Shown one piece after another: positions 1 through 10,667 of a DNA stretch of 64,000 nt. This stretch comes from Taeniopygia guttata (Eukaryota; Chordata; Aves; Passeriformes; Estrildidae): NCBI RefSeq assembly GCF_048771995.1, contig NC_133060.1, positions 3,839,501-3,903,500 of the forward strand, in the 5' to 3' direction. The notes below the pieces were generated by a model that ran no database searches, was not told the DNA's origin, and was given only the letters and a program-made list of their open reading frames with translations. How positions within the stretch are numbered: the stretch's first letter is position 1; every line of letters begins with the position of its first letter. The position numbers were made by a program, and so were the translations under genes.

Positions 1-1698
1 CACCAACAGACAGAGCCACCAGCACCTGGATATCCAGTACACCCAGCACTCCCAGCGCCCCTCACATGGCCATCCCCAAAACCCCTGTCACCCAGCATCC
101 TGCACGTGGACAACCCCAGCAACCCCACACCTAGAGATCTCCAGCATCTACCCCCGCAGTGCCCTCAGCACCCCCACTCCCTTTTCCTCTCCCCAATAAA
201 TGCCAGCTGTCAATCAAACCCTTGCTGCTCGAAGGCATATTCTAAAACCACAGGGATAGACACAGCCCCACTCAAAGTGGGAAGCTGAACTGAGGCAACT
301 GGGAGACATTACAGAGTTCCCAGTTCTCCCAGTGCTTTCTCCCAGTGGTTCCTCCCATGCTCACAGTGTTCATCACTGGTCCTCAGTGACCCAGTGTCCC
401 CTTGCAGCGCTTCCCTCATTGTGGGCAGAGTGGGAGCTTCAAACAAAGTTTATTAGAGAAGCTTATTTTGAAATATAAAGTACAGAAACTATCCCAAACA
501 CCTCCAAAACCTACCCAGGACCCCCTGGCTTTCCAAACTTTTCAGAAGGGAATGTGGGTGTGGCTGGATCTAATCCAAGTCCGGTTTCTGCAGCCTCCTC
601 ACTGGCAAGATGCTCCAGCCCCACCTTGGAGGCCCTTCACTAAACCTGCTTAGACATACAGACATCTCTCCTGTGTTGAGGAGCCAATGCCAAGGCACAG
701 TAACCTGGATAACCCACATCCTTAATCTCCTGGTCACACAGCCCAGGGTGCTCCTGGCCTTCCTTGCTGCCAGGGCATATGGCTGCCTCCAGCTCCTTGT
801 GCACCAAGTCCTTTCCCACAGGGATGCTCCCAGCCAGGCAGCTCCAGCTGGTGCCACTGCAGAGGCTGATCCCAGCATTTGTCCTTCTTTCATTAGTTTA
901 ATGCGTGTGTGAACTGAATATATGCAAGTAACCAAGATAGCCAAAATACACAGCTGAAGTGTAAATTTATTCTATTGCCACACTAAAAAAATGGGGACAG
1001 ATACAGTCCTAAGCTTATTCCATCTTAACAGGGGCAAAAAGCATGCATGCCAAGCCTGTTCCCCTGCCATAACATACCACATGGCCCATCAAAGGCATAT
1101 TCCTTCACAAGGCTGTGATTTTGCAATCTCTGAGCTTCTTATCTCTCTTCCCTTTCACCAGGAGGCCTAGACCTGTGAAAAATGCATTTTAGGACTTTTT
1201 GACAACATCCTGTTGTCTTCTGCAGAAATTCCACTTCTCAAAGCAGACAGAAAACAACCCAAAGCAATCACAATATGTGAAATTTCTCCCACTGAATATT
1301 AGCACCTTCAGCTGCAAGCTCATCTCTGAGTGAAAATATTACTTTTTCTTATTTTTTTCTTCCTTGCCAAATCTTCTGCTTTTAACCTCTACCCCGCCTC
1401 AGCAAGGTTCCTGCCAATACATGCTTTCCTCCTCCTTGAAGCCCTTCACCGAATGCAGAGACCTGAGAGACCTTTCCAGCAAAGACTCAGGCAAAGAAGC
1501 CATTTTATCCCTCAACATCAGTATCAGTCTTTGCTGGTGTTAAAGCCCCCTCCCTATTCTGAAACAGCCCTGCACAGCACAAACAATGCACAGAAATTCC
1601 CTGTCTTTTGCTGGCCTTGCAGTTATCCAACGTCTTCACGGCTCTGGTTTGTAAGGTGTCCTGTGACATCGCAGCCCTGCTCCCTTCACACGTCCCCA
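1..1698. other. Intergenic DNA, nothing recognised
   Basis: No coding region, RNA gene or repeat family is recognisable. The open frames here are short, differ in all frames and match no family known to me. The base composition changes from mixed to GC-rich near 1,620. An undetected diverged LTR or CR1 fragment is possible. Confidence 0.4.
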
Positions 1699-1811
1699 CA
1701 GCCCCTGTGCAGCCCAGCCATGGTGCCACAGCCCCTGTGCAGCCCAGCCATGGTGCCACAGCCCCTGTGCAGCCCAGCCATGGTGCCACAGCCCCTGTGC
1801 AGCCCAGCCCA
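1699..1811. repeat. 30-bp tandem repeat, about 3.7 copies
   Basis: The unit starts CAGCCCCTGTGCAGCCCAGC and continues to CATGGTGCCA. It recurs at 1,699, 1,729, 1,759 and 1,789 with almost no differences, so it is a young array. Because 30 is a multiple of 3, it keeps all six frames open locally and creates false open frames on both strands. Confidence 0.9.
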
Positions 1812-2780
1812 GGACAGGAGCATTGCGGCTGGGCACAGCCCCTGTGCCGTGGGGCCCTGGGCAGCCTTGGGGCTCTGTGCCCCATGGCCTCCCTGCTGGG
1901 CAGCCTCTGCCAGCTCCTGCAGAGCCCGTGGCACCTGTGGGGCTGCACAGACAGCCCTGCCCCGGGCTCTGCTGGCCTCTGGGCCAGCAGAGAGGCCGGC
2001 CAGGGCTGGCCATGGCTGGGAACAGGCCCTGAGCCCCGCAGGAGGATGGAGCTGGGCCACAGCCAAACTCAGCCCAGGGCAGAGCTGGGCTCAGCAACCA
2101 GGGCTGCCAAGGGCTGGCACAGACAGAGGCTGGCGCTGACAAATGTCCTGGGCCCCCTCCCTGCTCTGTCCATGCCCCAAGGGCACAGAGCAGCCTCCTC
2201 TCTCGGGCTCTTGCTGTTTTCAATGCCTTGCCCAGGCGCTGGCCCTGCCCCACAAGGCCTGGGCTGAGTCCTGCCCCTGCCCGCTCAGCCAGGCTGAGAT
2301 GGACACTGATGGTTTCTGTGCCAGGCTCTCCCAGCCCAGCCCAGCTCCCTGCAAGCTCTGCCAGCTGCCCTGAGCTCTGGGCAGCACCAAGGGCCTCTCC
2401 CCAGCACAGCCCAGCCGGCTCTGGCCCCACAGCTCTGCTCAGGCCAGGCTGCTCTGGGCACTGCCCCACGGCCTCAGCCCCTGCCAAGGGCACAGCAGCA
2501 GCTGCAGCTCAGCCAGGACTCAGCCCCAGCCATGGGGGAAGGGGCTTGGCCAAGGCCAAAGGAGCTCCCTGGGTGTCCTGCTCCCCTCTGGCTGAGGTGC
2601 TGAGAGCTCTGCAGCCTCTCCTGCCATCCCATCTGCCCAGGCCAGCACATGCTGGCCCTGATGCACCCAGCACACAGATGCCCTCCTGGCTGCGAGGGCA
2701 CTGCTGACCCAGATCCACATGGGCACCGATCGGGACCCTCAGGTCCCTTCCCGCAGCTGCTCTCCAGCCTCTCTTTTCCC
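1812..2780. other. GC-rich spacer, no gene recognised
   Basis: This is GC-rich sequence with open frames on both strands that carry no recognisable domain. It ends at the purine-rich block belonging to zinc-finger gene A. No promoter element or RNA gene is visible. Confidence 0.4.
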
Positions 2781-2789
2781 GGTCTATGC

Positions 2790-3124
2790 ACACAGCCAGG
2801 GCGCCGGGAGGAGGAGGAGGAGGAAGAGGAGGAGAAGAAGGGATGAACAAGAAGAAGAGGGATGAGGACGCAAAAGACGACGAGGAAGAGAAAGGATTCA
2901 GCAAAAAAAGAAGTAGCCACAGGAGGAGAAGGAGGATAGAGGAGGCGGAGAAGAGGAAGGGAAGAGGGGCAGGAGGAGGGGCAGGAAAAGGAGGAGCCAC
3001 AATCTCCTTTGTAACTCGTTGTAAACTCGTTGGAGCTGCGGCACCCCCGACCCGGGAGCGTCGGTCCGACCCGGGAGCATCGGTCCGGCCCGGGAGCATC
3101 GGTCCCCCCCTCCGCATCCCGCAG
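2790..3124 (+). other. 5' noncoding exon region of zinc-finger gene A
   Basis: A purine-rich block (GAGGAGGAGG and variants, 2,808-2,990) is followed by three 22-bp repeats containing GACCCGGGAGCATCGGTCC (3,050-3,105) and then CGCATCCCGCAG before GTGACG at 3,125. The same GA-rich block plus CATCCC(A/G)CAG/GTGAC donor precedes zinc-finger gene B (donor at 14,373) and several pseudogenes of the family, so I infer a shared 5' noncoding exon spliced to the coding exon at 4,310. The transcription start is not visible. On the other strand the block reads as CTC/CTT-rich, leader-like sequence. Confidence 0.55.
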
Positions 3125-3267
3125 GTGACGGGGGAGGGGGAGCTCGCCGCAGATAGCACGGGGGGTTCCTGGCAGAGTTTTTCTGGGAGGGGGATCTTTG
3201 GATCTTCCGGGAATCCAAAACTGAGCCGGAAATGCCCCTTGCGAGGACAGCGGCGGGTCCCCGGGAG

Positions 3268-3662
3268 GTGGGTGCTTGTTTTTGGGTGGGTGTTTTTGGG
3301 TGGGTGTTTTTGGGCGGGTGTGTTTGGGCGGGTGCTTTTGGGTGGGTGTTTTTGGGTGGGTGGGTGTTTTTGGGCGGTGTATTTGGGCGGGTGTTTGTTT
3401 TTGGGCGGGTGTTTTTGGGTGGGTGGTTTTGGGCGGGTGTTTTTGGGTGGGTGGGTGTTTTTGGGTGGGTGTGTTTGGGTGGGTGTGTTTGGGCGGGTGG
3501 TTTTGGGCGGGTGGTTTTGGGCGGGTGTTTTTGGGTGGGTGGGTGTTTTTGGGTGGGTGTTTTTGGGCGGCTGTGTTTGGGCGGGTGTGTTTGGGTGGGT
3601 GGTTTTGGGCGGGTGTTTTTGGGTGGGCGGGTGTTTTTGGGTGGGTGGGTGTTTTTGGGCGG
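3268..3662 (+). repeat. G-rich minisatellite, 13-17 bp units, in intron 1 of gene A
   Basis: About 25-30 imperfect units built from GGGTGGGTGTTTTT and GGGCGGGTGTTTTT lie between the 5' noncoding exon and the coding exon of zinc-finger gene A. Runs of GGG separated by 1-7 bases occur throughout, so G-quadruplex formation on the + strand is plausible. Every frame translates to Trp/Phe/Gly- or Pro/Lys-rich junk, which explains the long false open frames over this area. Confidence 0.85.
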
Positions 3663-4309
3663 TCCCGGTGCCGGCTCCCGGCGGGGCTGCTCTGACCGGC
3701 CGGGGTCGCTCCGTTGTTGTCCCGCCCTGGGGCGATCGCCCGGTGCTGCCGGGGGTGGGACACCGCTTTTGGGGGCCCTTCAGAAGAGCCGAGGTGTGGG
3801 GGGAACCCGGGAGAGGCGATGCCGGAGCTGGGGGATCCCCAGCCGCAGGGAGAGGGAGCAGCCTGGAGAAGGGGTATCCTCGGGAGCCAGAAACGGAGGA
3901 CCCAGAGAGGGGAACCGCCGGCAGCCAGGGGAAGGGGATAGGTTGGAGAGGGCTCCCTCAGGGAACGCCAAAGTGGGAAACCCAGGGTGGGGGGGAACTC
4001 TGGAATGGCCAGCATCTTGAAGCAGATATGATTTCTCTGGCAGAATCTTGGTATTTTGAAGTTCTTGGGGGATTAATCTTGGTATTTTTATTGGGTTTTG
4101 GGCTAAATCTTGGCCGTTTGAAATTTTTTGGGCTGAATTTTCTATTTTAGAGAGGTTTGTGGCTGAATCTTGGGGTTTTGGGGACTGTGTCTTAGTGTTT
4201 TGGGAGCTTTTTTAGAGACAGGATGCCCAGTGACTTCTAGAGATGGTCTTGGACAGGAGGAATCTCCAATCCAGCAGACTCACATCTTGTTTTTTTCCAC
4301 CAAAACCAG

Positions 4310-5869
4310 AATTTATCATTCCCAAACTTTGGCCAGATGGAAGAGGAGACTGCAGGGAAGAGAAAGATGCTCTGGGACATCCAGGCAGGTGAGGAGGAAA
4401 TCATTGCCCCTTTCCCTCCCTCTTCTGCCTCATCTCCCAGCCCAGCATTGCCCCTGGCTGCAGGACAAGCCCGCTGCCAATGCTGTCCTGTTGGGTATGA
4501 ATTTGGGGGGAATGTCCTTCCTCTTTCCTCTGACACAGAGGCAGATCTCTTTCCTCTCCTTCTTTCTTCCTCCTTCCTTCTCCCTTCTCCTTGTTTCTCC
4601 CTCTCTTTTCTTTTTCCTTCCTCTCCTTGTTCCTACTTCCTTCTTTTCCATGTTCTTTCCTGTCTTTCCTTCCTCCTTTTTCTTCATGTTCCTTCCTCTT
4701 ACTTCCTTTTCCTCATTCCTTCCTCTCGTTTCTCTTTCTTCCCCTTCTTTATTCCTTCTTCGCCTTCCTCCTCCTTTTTCATTCCTCCCCTTCTTCCTTC
4801 TTCTGCCTTCCTCACTTCCTTCCTCTCCCTGTTCCTGTTCCTTCTTCCTTCCTATTCCTCCTCAATCCCTCCTCTCCTTGTTCCTTTGACTCAGTCATTC
4901 CTTCTTCTGTCTCCTTCTTCTGTCTCCTTCTCCCCTCCTCCCCCAGGGAATGACCTGCACACAGAGACCAGAGAAGACAAATGCCCATGTCAGAATCTTG
5001 TGGAAGTGGCTGTTTTAAGCAGCTCCACTGCGCAGGAAGTCAACAAGGAGGAAAAGCCTGAGAGATCCCCCATGAGGCGCAGCTCCAAACCCAGCCCAGG
5101 GAGCTCTGAGGAGGAAAGACCCAGCCTGTGCCAGGACGACAGCCAGAGCTCCAGCCAGAGCTCGGAGCTGGTGATCCATGAGCAGCTTCATGGCAGGGAG
5201 AAGCCCTACAAGTGCTTGGAATGTGGGAAAAGCTTCAGCTGGAGCTCCCACCTGACCCGCCACCAGAAGGTCCACACTGGGGAACGGCCCTACACATGTG
5301 GGGAATGTGGGAAGAGCTTCAGCCAGAGCTCTGACCTGCTGGTCCACCAGCGCCTTCACACAGGGGAACGCCCCTACAAGTGCTTGGAATGCAGAAAGAG
5401 ATTCAGCAAGAGGTCCAGCCTCACATACCACCAGCGCTTCCACACTGGAGAACGGCCGCACATTTGCTTGGAATGTGGGAAGGGCTTTATCCAGAGCTCC
5501 CATCTCATCAGCCACCGCCGGCTGCACACTGGGGAACGGCCATACAGCTGCTCGGAATGCGGAAAGAGCTTCAACCGCAGCTTCAGCCTTGTCATCCACC
5601 AGCGTGTCCACACCGGGGAACGGCCCTACGAGTGTCCCCAGTGTGGGAAGAGGTTTCAGACCAGCTCCGATGTCCTCATGCACCAACGGGTGCACACAGA
5701 GGAGAGGCCCTTCCGCTGCATGGATTGTAGGAAGGGCTTCATCCGTAGCTCTGACCTAGTCAAGCACTGGCGTGTCCACACTGGGGAGAGGCCCTACCGG
5801 TGCTTGAAGTGTGGGAAGAGCTTCACCCAGAGTTCTGCCTTGACCTCACACCAGCGGACCCACTGGTAA
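4310..5869 (+). CDS. C2H2 zinc-finger protein A, 8 fingers, intact
   Basis: A likely nuclear sequence-specific DNA-binding protein; target unknown. Exon 2 is 4,310-4,388, with the start codon at 4,337 in a short [11 protein letters not shown] leader; a GT donor sits at 4,389. The intron is 4,389-4,946 and ends CCCCAG. The last exon, 4,947-5,869, carries the acidic/Ser-rich spacer, one degenerate finger that lacks its cysteines, then eight canonical fingers (C-x2-C-x12-H-x3-H) joined by HTGERPY-type linkers, and a TAA stop. The spliced product is 324 aa. Helix contact residues (-1,2,3,6) read WSHR, QSDV, KSSY, QSHS, RFSI, TSDM, RSDK, QSAS. There is no KRAB or SCAN domain. The intron is 558 nt (a multiple of three), pyrimidine-rich and has no in-frame stop, so intron retention would give a continuous 510-aa frame. 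Start and splice sites were chosen by agreement with gene B and with the pseudogenes. Confidence 0.85.
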   Translation, partial: NLSFPNFGQMEEETAGKRKMLWDIQAGEEEIIAPFPPSSASSPSPALPLAAGQARCQCCPVGYEFGGNVLPLSSDTEADLFPLLLSSSFLLPSPCFSLSFLFPSSPCSYFLLFHVLSCLSFLLFLHVPSSYFLFLIPSSRFSFFPFFIPSSPSSSFFIPPLLPSSAFLTSFLSLFLFLLPSYSSSIPPLLVPLTQSFLLLSPSSVSFSPPPPGNDLHTETREDKCPCQNLVEVAVLSSSTAQEVNKEEKPERSPMRRSSKPSPGSSEEERPSLCQDDSQSSSQSSELVIHEQLHGREKPYKCLECGKSFSWSSHLTRHQKVHTGERPYTCGECGKSFSQSSDLLVHQRLHTGERPYKCLECRKRFSKRSSLTYHQRFHTGERPHICLECGKGFIQSSHLISHRRLHTGERPYSCSECGKSFNRSFSLVIHQRVHTGERPYECPQCGKRFQTSSDVLMHQRVHTEERPFRCMDCRKGFIRSSDLVKHWRVHTGERPYRCLKCGKSFTQSSALTSHQRTHW

Positions 5870-6520
5870 GAGAAGCCCTACAAGTGCTGCAACTGTGGGA
5901 AGAGCATTGGGGGATCCATGTTGGGCAGAGGCCTGATGACCCATGTTCCTGGCGATCCACACTGGAAGACATCTGGCTTGTGGTCTCCACATCCTCCTGG
6001 TTCCCCATAGGCACCTGGACGAACACAGGGGTAGAAACATTCACTGGGACACAGACTGATGCTGGAAATTCTTTGGGAAGAGTGGATTTGTTGACTTTAG
6101 GCCCAAAAAACTCTTATCTGCTCCATCCAATAATTTCTTCCTCTGGTGTCAAGCATAACTGGATGATCTTTATGGTCTTTTCCACCCTAAATAATTACAC
6201 TATTTTAATTCTCTCTGGCCTATGGGTGTCTTGCACAGCAAAATGGTGATGGACTGGAGCAAAGACTGAAATTTTGAACACAATGAGGTAGAGACCCTCT
6301 AAAAAAGGCTCTTCCACCCACCCAAGCCAACTCCATGGACACTCACATGATGCTGACATCATATTTTTATTTTGGCCTTGATTTTCTTTCAGTTTTTGTT
6401 TTCCCTTAAAAACACCTAAGGTTGGGATGAAAAAATGATTAAAACCTCTGAACTGCCACCATTTTACTGAGATAGTGGGGTTCTGGGGGATATTTGAGAA
6501 ATGTGGGAGAGTTTTTGCCA
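5870..6520 (+). other. 3' region of zinc-finger gene A
   Basis: Sequence just after the stop still resembles one more decayed finger (5,880-5,920). It continues into a block that is repeated, in either orientation, near 19,090-19,580, 27,580-27,780 and 54,880-55,340, which is the family's 3' untranslated region. The other copies end in an AATAAA signal, but none is visible here, so this copy may use a variant or a distal signal. Confidence 0.6.
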
Positions 6521-6539
6521 TTGTTTTTCAGTCCAAATC

Positions 6540-6690
6540 CAAGAGGGATCAATCTGTTACATCAAAATGACGCAATCCCACTGAAAATGGCTCAATCCCA
6601 ACCTAAAATAGCTCAGTCCCACCTCTTAAGGGCATGATTCCACCTCAAAATGGCTCTCCAGATATGTGATCCCACAGCACCCTCAAAACC
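6540..6690. repeat. Short degenerate repeat, about 20-22 bp
   Basis: Units like CAATCCCACTGAAAATGGCT recur three to five times. Related stretches occur at 29,640-29,730, 32,875-32,960 and 45,890-45,985, in both orientations. All of them lie near zinc-finger tails or dead class II beta exon 2 pieces, so the repeat probably travelled with the duplicated units. The rest of the interval to 6,890 is G-rich (GGGATTGGGATTGGGGGTGG) and holds no gene. Confidence 0.6.
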
Positions 6691-6894
6691 CCTAGGAGGG
6701 GTGGAGTGGGGAGTGGGAAAGGTGGGATGTGAATTGGGAGGGTTGGCTGGGGGTTTGGGGTTTGGGATGGAGTGGGATGTGGATTGGGAAAGGTGGGATT
6801 GGGATTGGGGGTGGTAGGATGCAGGTTAGGGGCTGGAATGAATTTTGGGATGGGTGGGAAGGTGTAGGGAGCGCTGTGCTCCAGGACGGCTTCA

Positions 6895-7250
6895 ATGAAT
6901 GGAGACGAGATCTCTGTTGGTTGCTCTTAGAATATCAGGTTTATTAGGGATGGTGAAAGGTCCCGCTTGGAGCTGCCAGATGCAGCACGTGGCAAGGCCT
7001 GAGGGGATGGAGGAGGGTACAAGGGGTAGAGAGGATGCTCTAGGAGAGGGTGGAAGATCTAAGAGGGGGGAATTCCAAGAGGGCGTCTGGCCCCCCAGAG
7101 ACCCCTTATCAGGGGGCTTCAAGGTGGGCTGGAACAGGACTTGGGCCAATGGGGTCACAGACACCTGATGTTTCAAGGGAGGGTTACAGGTATGGGATGA
7201 ACCATACATTGGGGTGAGATCCAACAGTCCATTTGGCCTTTGGACCTATA
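6895..7250 (-). mobile_element. LTR-like ERV remnant
   Basis: The reverse complement of this interval parallels the + strand block at about 16,465-16,740 in order and wording: ACCTGTAACCCTC, then TGATAAGG, then pyrimidine-rich sequence, then a CTGGCAG motif. A polyadenylation-like AATAAA is read on the - strand near 6,930. I infer a shared LTR family. The ends and target-site duplication are not resolved. Confidence 0.5.
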
Positions 7251-7984
7251 TGTAGGTAAGGGTATTGTCCAGCCAGTAGGGGGGATTGTTTTCATCCTGG
7301 CTGTACTATTGTGAATAATTATATTTATCCATCCTTTCCAACAGGAAGGGATCTGGAATACTATAGTAAAAGATAGGGGATGTTAAGGATGGGGTTACTA
7401 TGTCTCCAAGCGTGTCCCCCAAACCTGTGGAGGTTTTGGGGTATCTGCCATTACTGAAGAGATTTTGGGATATTCCCCATTCCTGAGGGTATTTTTTTGA
7501 CAACCCCACCCTGAGCAAGTTTTTGGGGTACCCAGAATCCTGAGTAGGGGGTGGTGGGAGAGGGGGGAGACGTGGCTCTGGCACATGGAAGGGGGGCTCC
7601 ATAGGGAATTGTACAGGAGCCCATTCTGGGGAGGACTCTGCTGCTTTCTGCTGGTTTTGGGGCATTACACATGGCTTTTGGGAATATACTGCTCATTTTC
7701 AGGAGCTGAGGTGACTCCCTGCTTTTCTCAGGGGCTGCAGTGATGCCCCCTCATTATGGGAGGATGAGGTGACCCCATTTTGGAGAGGATCCTGCTGCTT
7801 TCTGCCAATTTTCAGGATTGTAACTGGCTTGCGGGGGCCCCCTGCCCTCATTTTGGGGGGGTTGGGGTGATCCCATGGTTCCTCCGATGGCTGAGGGGTT
7901 ATAACCGGCTTGTGGGGCCCCCCGATTGCGGGACATCCCCCCTGGAGCAGGGTGTGTCCCCTGCTGCAGCCCCAGCCCTGCGGC
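7251..7984. other. Unassigned spacer
   Basis: No gene, RNA or repeat family is recognisable. It contains tandem-like phrases around GGGGTATCTGCC and TTTTGGGGTACCC at 7,430-7,530. The right end grades into the class II beta promoter-like sequence that begins near 7,985. Confidence 0.35.
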
Positions 7985-8572
7985 AGCGCTCAGCCCGTGG
8001 TGACTCCCCAGTGTCCAGGCAGACCTGCAGCGGTGCCCAGCGCTGCCCACTTGCAGCCCCCTCGGCCCCAGCGCCCCCCGCCAGGGGAATTTGGGGAGGG
8101 GAGAGGTGGGGGGCGCCCAGGCCGGGCCCAGCCCTGCCTGGTCACGGCCGATGCCGCCCGCGCTGCTCCGGACTGGTCCGGACTGGTCCAGACTGGGGCT
8201 CCCAGGGCCGCTCTGGGCACCCCCCCACTGCACAGCGCGGCTGCTTTGGGGCTGGCGGCACCGCCCGGCGCTGGGGATGGGACAGCGGGGGCTGTGCTGG
8301 TGGCACTGGGATGGGACAGCTGGGGCTGCACTGGTGGCACTGGGATGGACAGCTGGGGCCGTGCTGGTGGCACTGGGATGGGACAGCTGGGGCTGCACTG
8401 GTGGCACTGGGATGAGACAGCTGGGGCTGCACTGGTGGCACTGGGGCCGCATTGGTGGCACTGGTAGCACTGGGGCTGCACTGGTGGCACTGGGAGCACT
8501 GGGACTGCACTGGTGGCACTGGGAGCACCCCCGGCTGTGGGCCCGGAGCTCTCGGGTGACCGGGAGGTGGAA
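7985..8572 (+). pseudogene. MHC class II beta promoter and leader exon, broken
   Basis: On the + strand, 7,985-8,105 parallels the sequence upstream of the intact class II beta gene. GGTGACTCCCCAGT is followed by CCCAGCGCCCCCCGCCAGGG and GAATTTGGGGAGGG at nearly identical spacing. The Y-box partner is lost. The start codon region (near 8,140) is altered. The end of the exon survives: the frame ...ALVALGAPPAVGPELS stops in phase 1 before GTGACC at 8,571, just as the intact gene ends ...ADAELS in phase 1 before GTGAGC. Between the two ends about 280 bp of 34-bp minisatellite has expanded inside the leader. No exon 2 follows; the next recognisable element is a zinc-finger pseudogene. Confidence 0.7.
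8246..8527 (+). repeat. 34-bp minisatellite inside a class II beta leader
   Basis: Units of the form CTGGTGGCACTGGGATGGGA plus CAGCTGGGGCTGCA run about six to eight times, with shortened variants at the 3' end. The core CTGGTGGCACTGG matches the leader core of the intact gene (CTGGCGGCACTGGTGCTGCT), so the array probably grew from leader-coding sequence. Confidence 0.8.
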
Positions 8573-9278
8573 TGGGGGGAAAGGAGGGCGGGGGGACAAT
8601 GGGAAGCAGTGAGGGCTGGATGGGAAAAGGGTGGGGTAGGACCTCCCCACACCCAGAACGGGGAATGGTGGGCTGCGATCTGAGGGCGATAAGAAAGAGG
8701 TGGAAAGTTTGGTCTGGGACCCATAAACGGAGTGGGAGGGATATGGAATCCACAAAACTCAGTGAAAGCGGCACATCAAACCCCCAGATTTAATGGGAGG
8801 TATGTGGCAGCCCCAAACCAAGTTCTGGGGAAACCTGGAGATTAGGGGTGCGATAGGAAGGGCATGTGAGAGGGTGGAGAAGAGGATCTCTTCACTTCCA
8901 AACCGAGTGTGAAGGGTCTGAGTTCCCAGTACTGAGCCGGGGAGGAGGTTGGGAACACCCTGAGACTGAGCTGTAGGGGGAACTGAAGTTTGAAGGGACA
9001 GTGGGAAATTACTGGGAGAATGAGGAAAATTGGAGGCAGGACAGTGAGCAGGGACATCCCGTGGGAGTCCTGTACACGGATGCTCTGCCTGAATGGGGTC
9101 AAACAACTCGAACAGAAAGGGGCAACTAGAAAGGCAGAACTCCTGTGAGGGCTTTTGACGCTGAGTGTTCATGTTTCTGAGGCTTTTAGGTACACAAGAT
9201 GACCATATAGATACATATGAGATGGATTTGTGTAGGAGGAACCCCCAACCCAATGAGCTCATACCTTCATTTTTTCAC
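8573..9278. other. Spacer, zinc-finger intron 1-like at its right end
   Basis: No coding sequence is recognised up to about 9,170. From there to 9,278 the text (TTTCTGAGGCTTTTAGGTAC, then GATGGATTTGTGTAGGAGGA) follows the intron upstream of the coding exon in zinc-finger genes A and B, so this is the relic of their intron 1. Confidence 0.5.
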
Positions 9279-9517
9279 CCAAAACAGAATTTGTCATTCA
9301 CAAGCCTTGGCTGAATGGAGAAGGCTGTGAGGAAGATACTCCGGGACACCCAGGCACATAAGGAGGAAGTCGCTCCCCCTTTCCCCCTCTCTCCTGCCCC
9401 ATCTCCCAGCCCAGCATGGCCCCAGGCTGCAGGACAGCCCCACTGCCAATGCCATCCTGCTGGGCACAGACTGAGGGGATCTCCTTCCTTCTCCTTCCTT
9501 TTTCTGGCATGGAGGAG

Positions 9518-10667
9518 TGAAAAACGCCAATCACTTGGTTTCTTAAAATTTTGTAAGTTTAATAATAAAAAAATAGTAATACAATTTAGAGTAATAAAAT
9601 TTAGAGTTAGGACAATTACAAGACAATAAAAAGCAAAGATTTATGGATGTCCGAATGCTCTTGGACACTAAGTCACGAAAAGCATACCTTGTGAACAAAG
9701 GAATAACCCTTAAAAACCATACACTGTTGCATATTCACACATACTTCATGGTTATGCATACATTCTATTTAAAACAAGAACCTCTGTCTGCTATATGTCA
9801 ACTATTTATTTTAATCCCCACGGCATCTTTCAGTCTGAGCAAGGCCTGAAGAAATTAGCTTCTTCTGATAAAAGAGTCATAAATTCCTCTTCTCTGGAAT
9901 ATTGAGGTGTTCTGTGACTGTTATCTCAACGTTAATATCTCATTCCTTACAAAAAAAAAAAAAAAACACATACATAGTTTTGTTCTGCTTTAAAACCAGT
10001 GAGAGACTACAAGTCAGAGTTACAATTTATTGGAAAAAGGGAAAAGAGACAAAATACATGCAATGATACAAAAGGAAGACCACTGACAAAGTCAGAATAC
10101 AACCTGACACTCTTTTGGCCAGCGTGTTGGTAGCAGTCCAAATTGGAGTGGCTGCAGTCCTCCTGGAGTGGCAGATGTGGTTTCTGTTTGTGCAGTGGTC
10201 CTGTAGAACTGGTGTAGTCGGCCCAGTGGAAAACCCAGCTGTGTCCTCTAGGAAACCTGTGGGAAGGCTGCTGCTCTGTCTAGAAATCCCAGGATAGATC
10301 TAGGTGGGCATGCTTAGCTCCTCGCCCCTGAGCGGAGCATCTCACCGTGGGCTGATGTCATTCTGAGTCAGGGGTGAGTCCTTGATCATCTGTTAAACAG
10401 AAATGGCTCTGGAGGGAATTATCTCTGAGTCATGGGAGAGATACTGATGGGCCCATTACCAGGAGATAAGGAAAACTGCCCACAGTCAACTGCTACACAG
10501 ATGCCTCTCAATCTCTATTTTAACTATTAAAGCTTCATTTTAACTACAAAACTACATTTACCGTACTATTAAAATGTTAATATAGCACCTTTAATCAAAA
10601 TAACATCATACATATAGTATTCAATTTAATATTTGCAAAAAGCCAATCATAAAATATGCATTTTTCA
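9518..10667 (-). mobile_element. LTR-like insertion in the pseudogene intron
   Basis: The family's intron text stops at GGCATGGAGGAG and resumes at CAGAGGCAAATCTCC. The insert between has inverted ends TGAAAAA and TTTTTCA. Its - strand carries AATAAA near 10,028, which suggests a - oriented LTR, perhaps with a second nested piece, since 1,150 bp is long for a single LTR. A clean target-site duplication is not seen. No open frame of note lies inside. Confidence 0.65.

Noticed and set aside
1699-1811. CRISPR-like array
   Set aside because: The repeats are directly adjacent, with no unique spacers, in a vertebrate genome.
3268-3662. Telomere-like repeat
   Set aside because: The units contain GGGTGGGTG with T runs but not TTAGGG. 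It is an ordinary minisatellite.
2474-4150. Long overlapping frames on both strands (513 and 454 codons)
   Set aside because: They run through the GA-rich 5' exon and the G-rich minisatellite of zinc-finger gene A, where stops are rare for compositional reasons. No domain is present.
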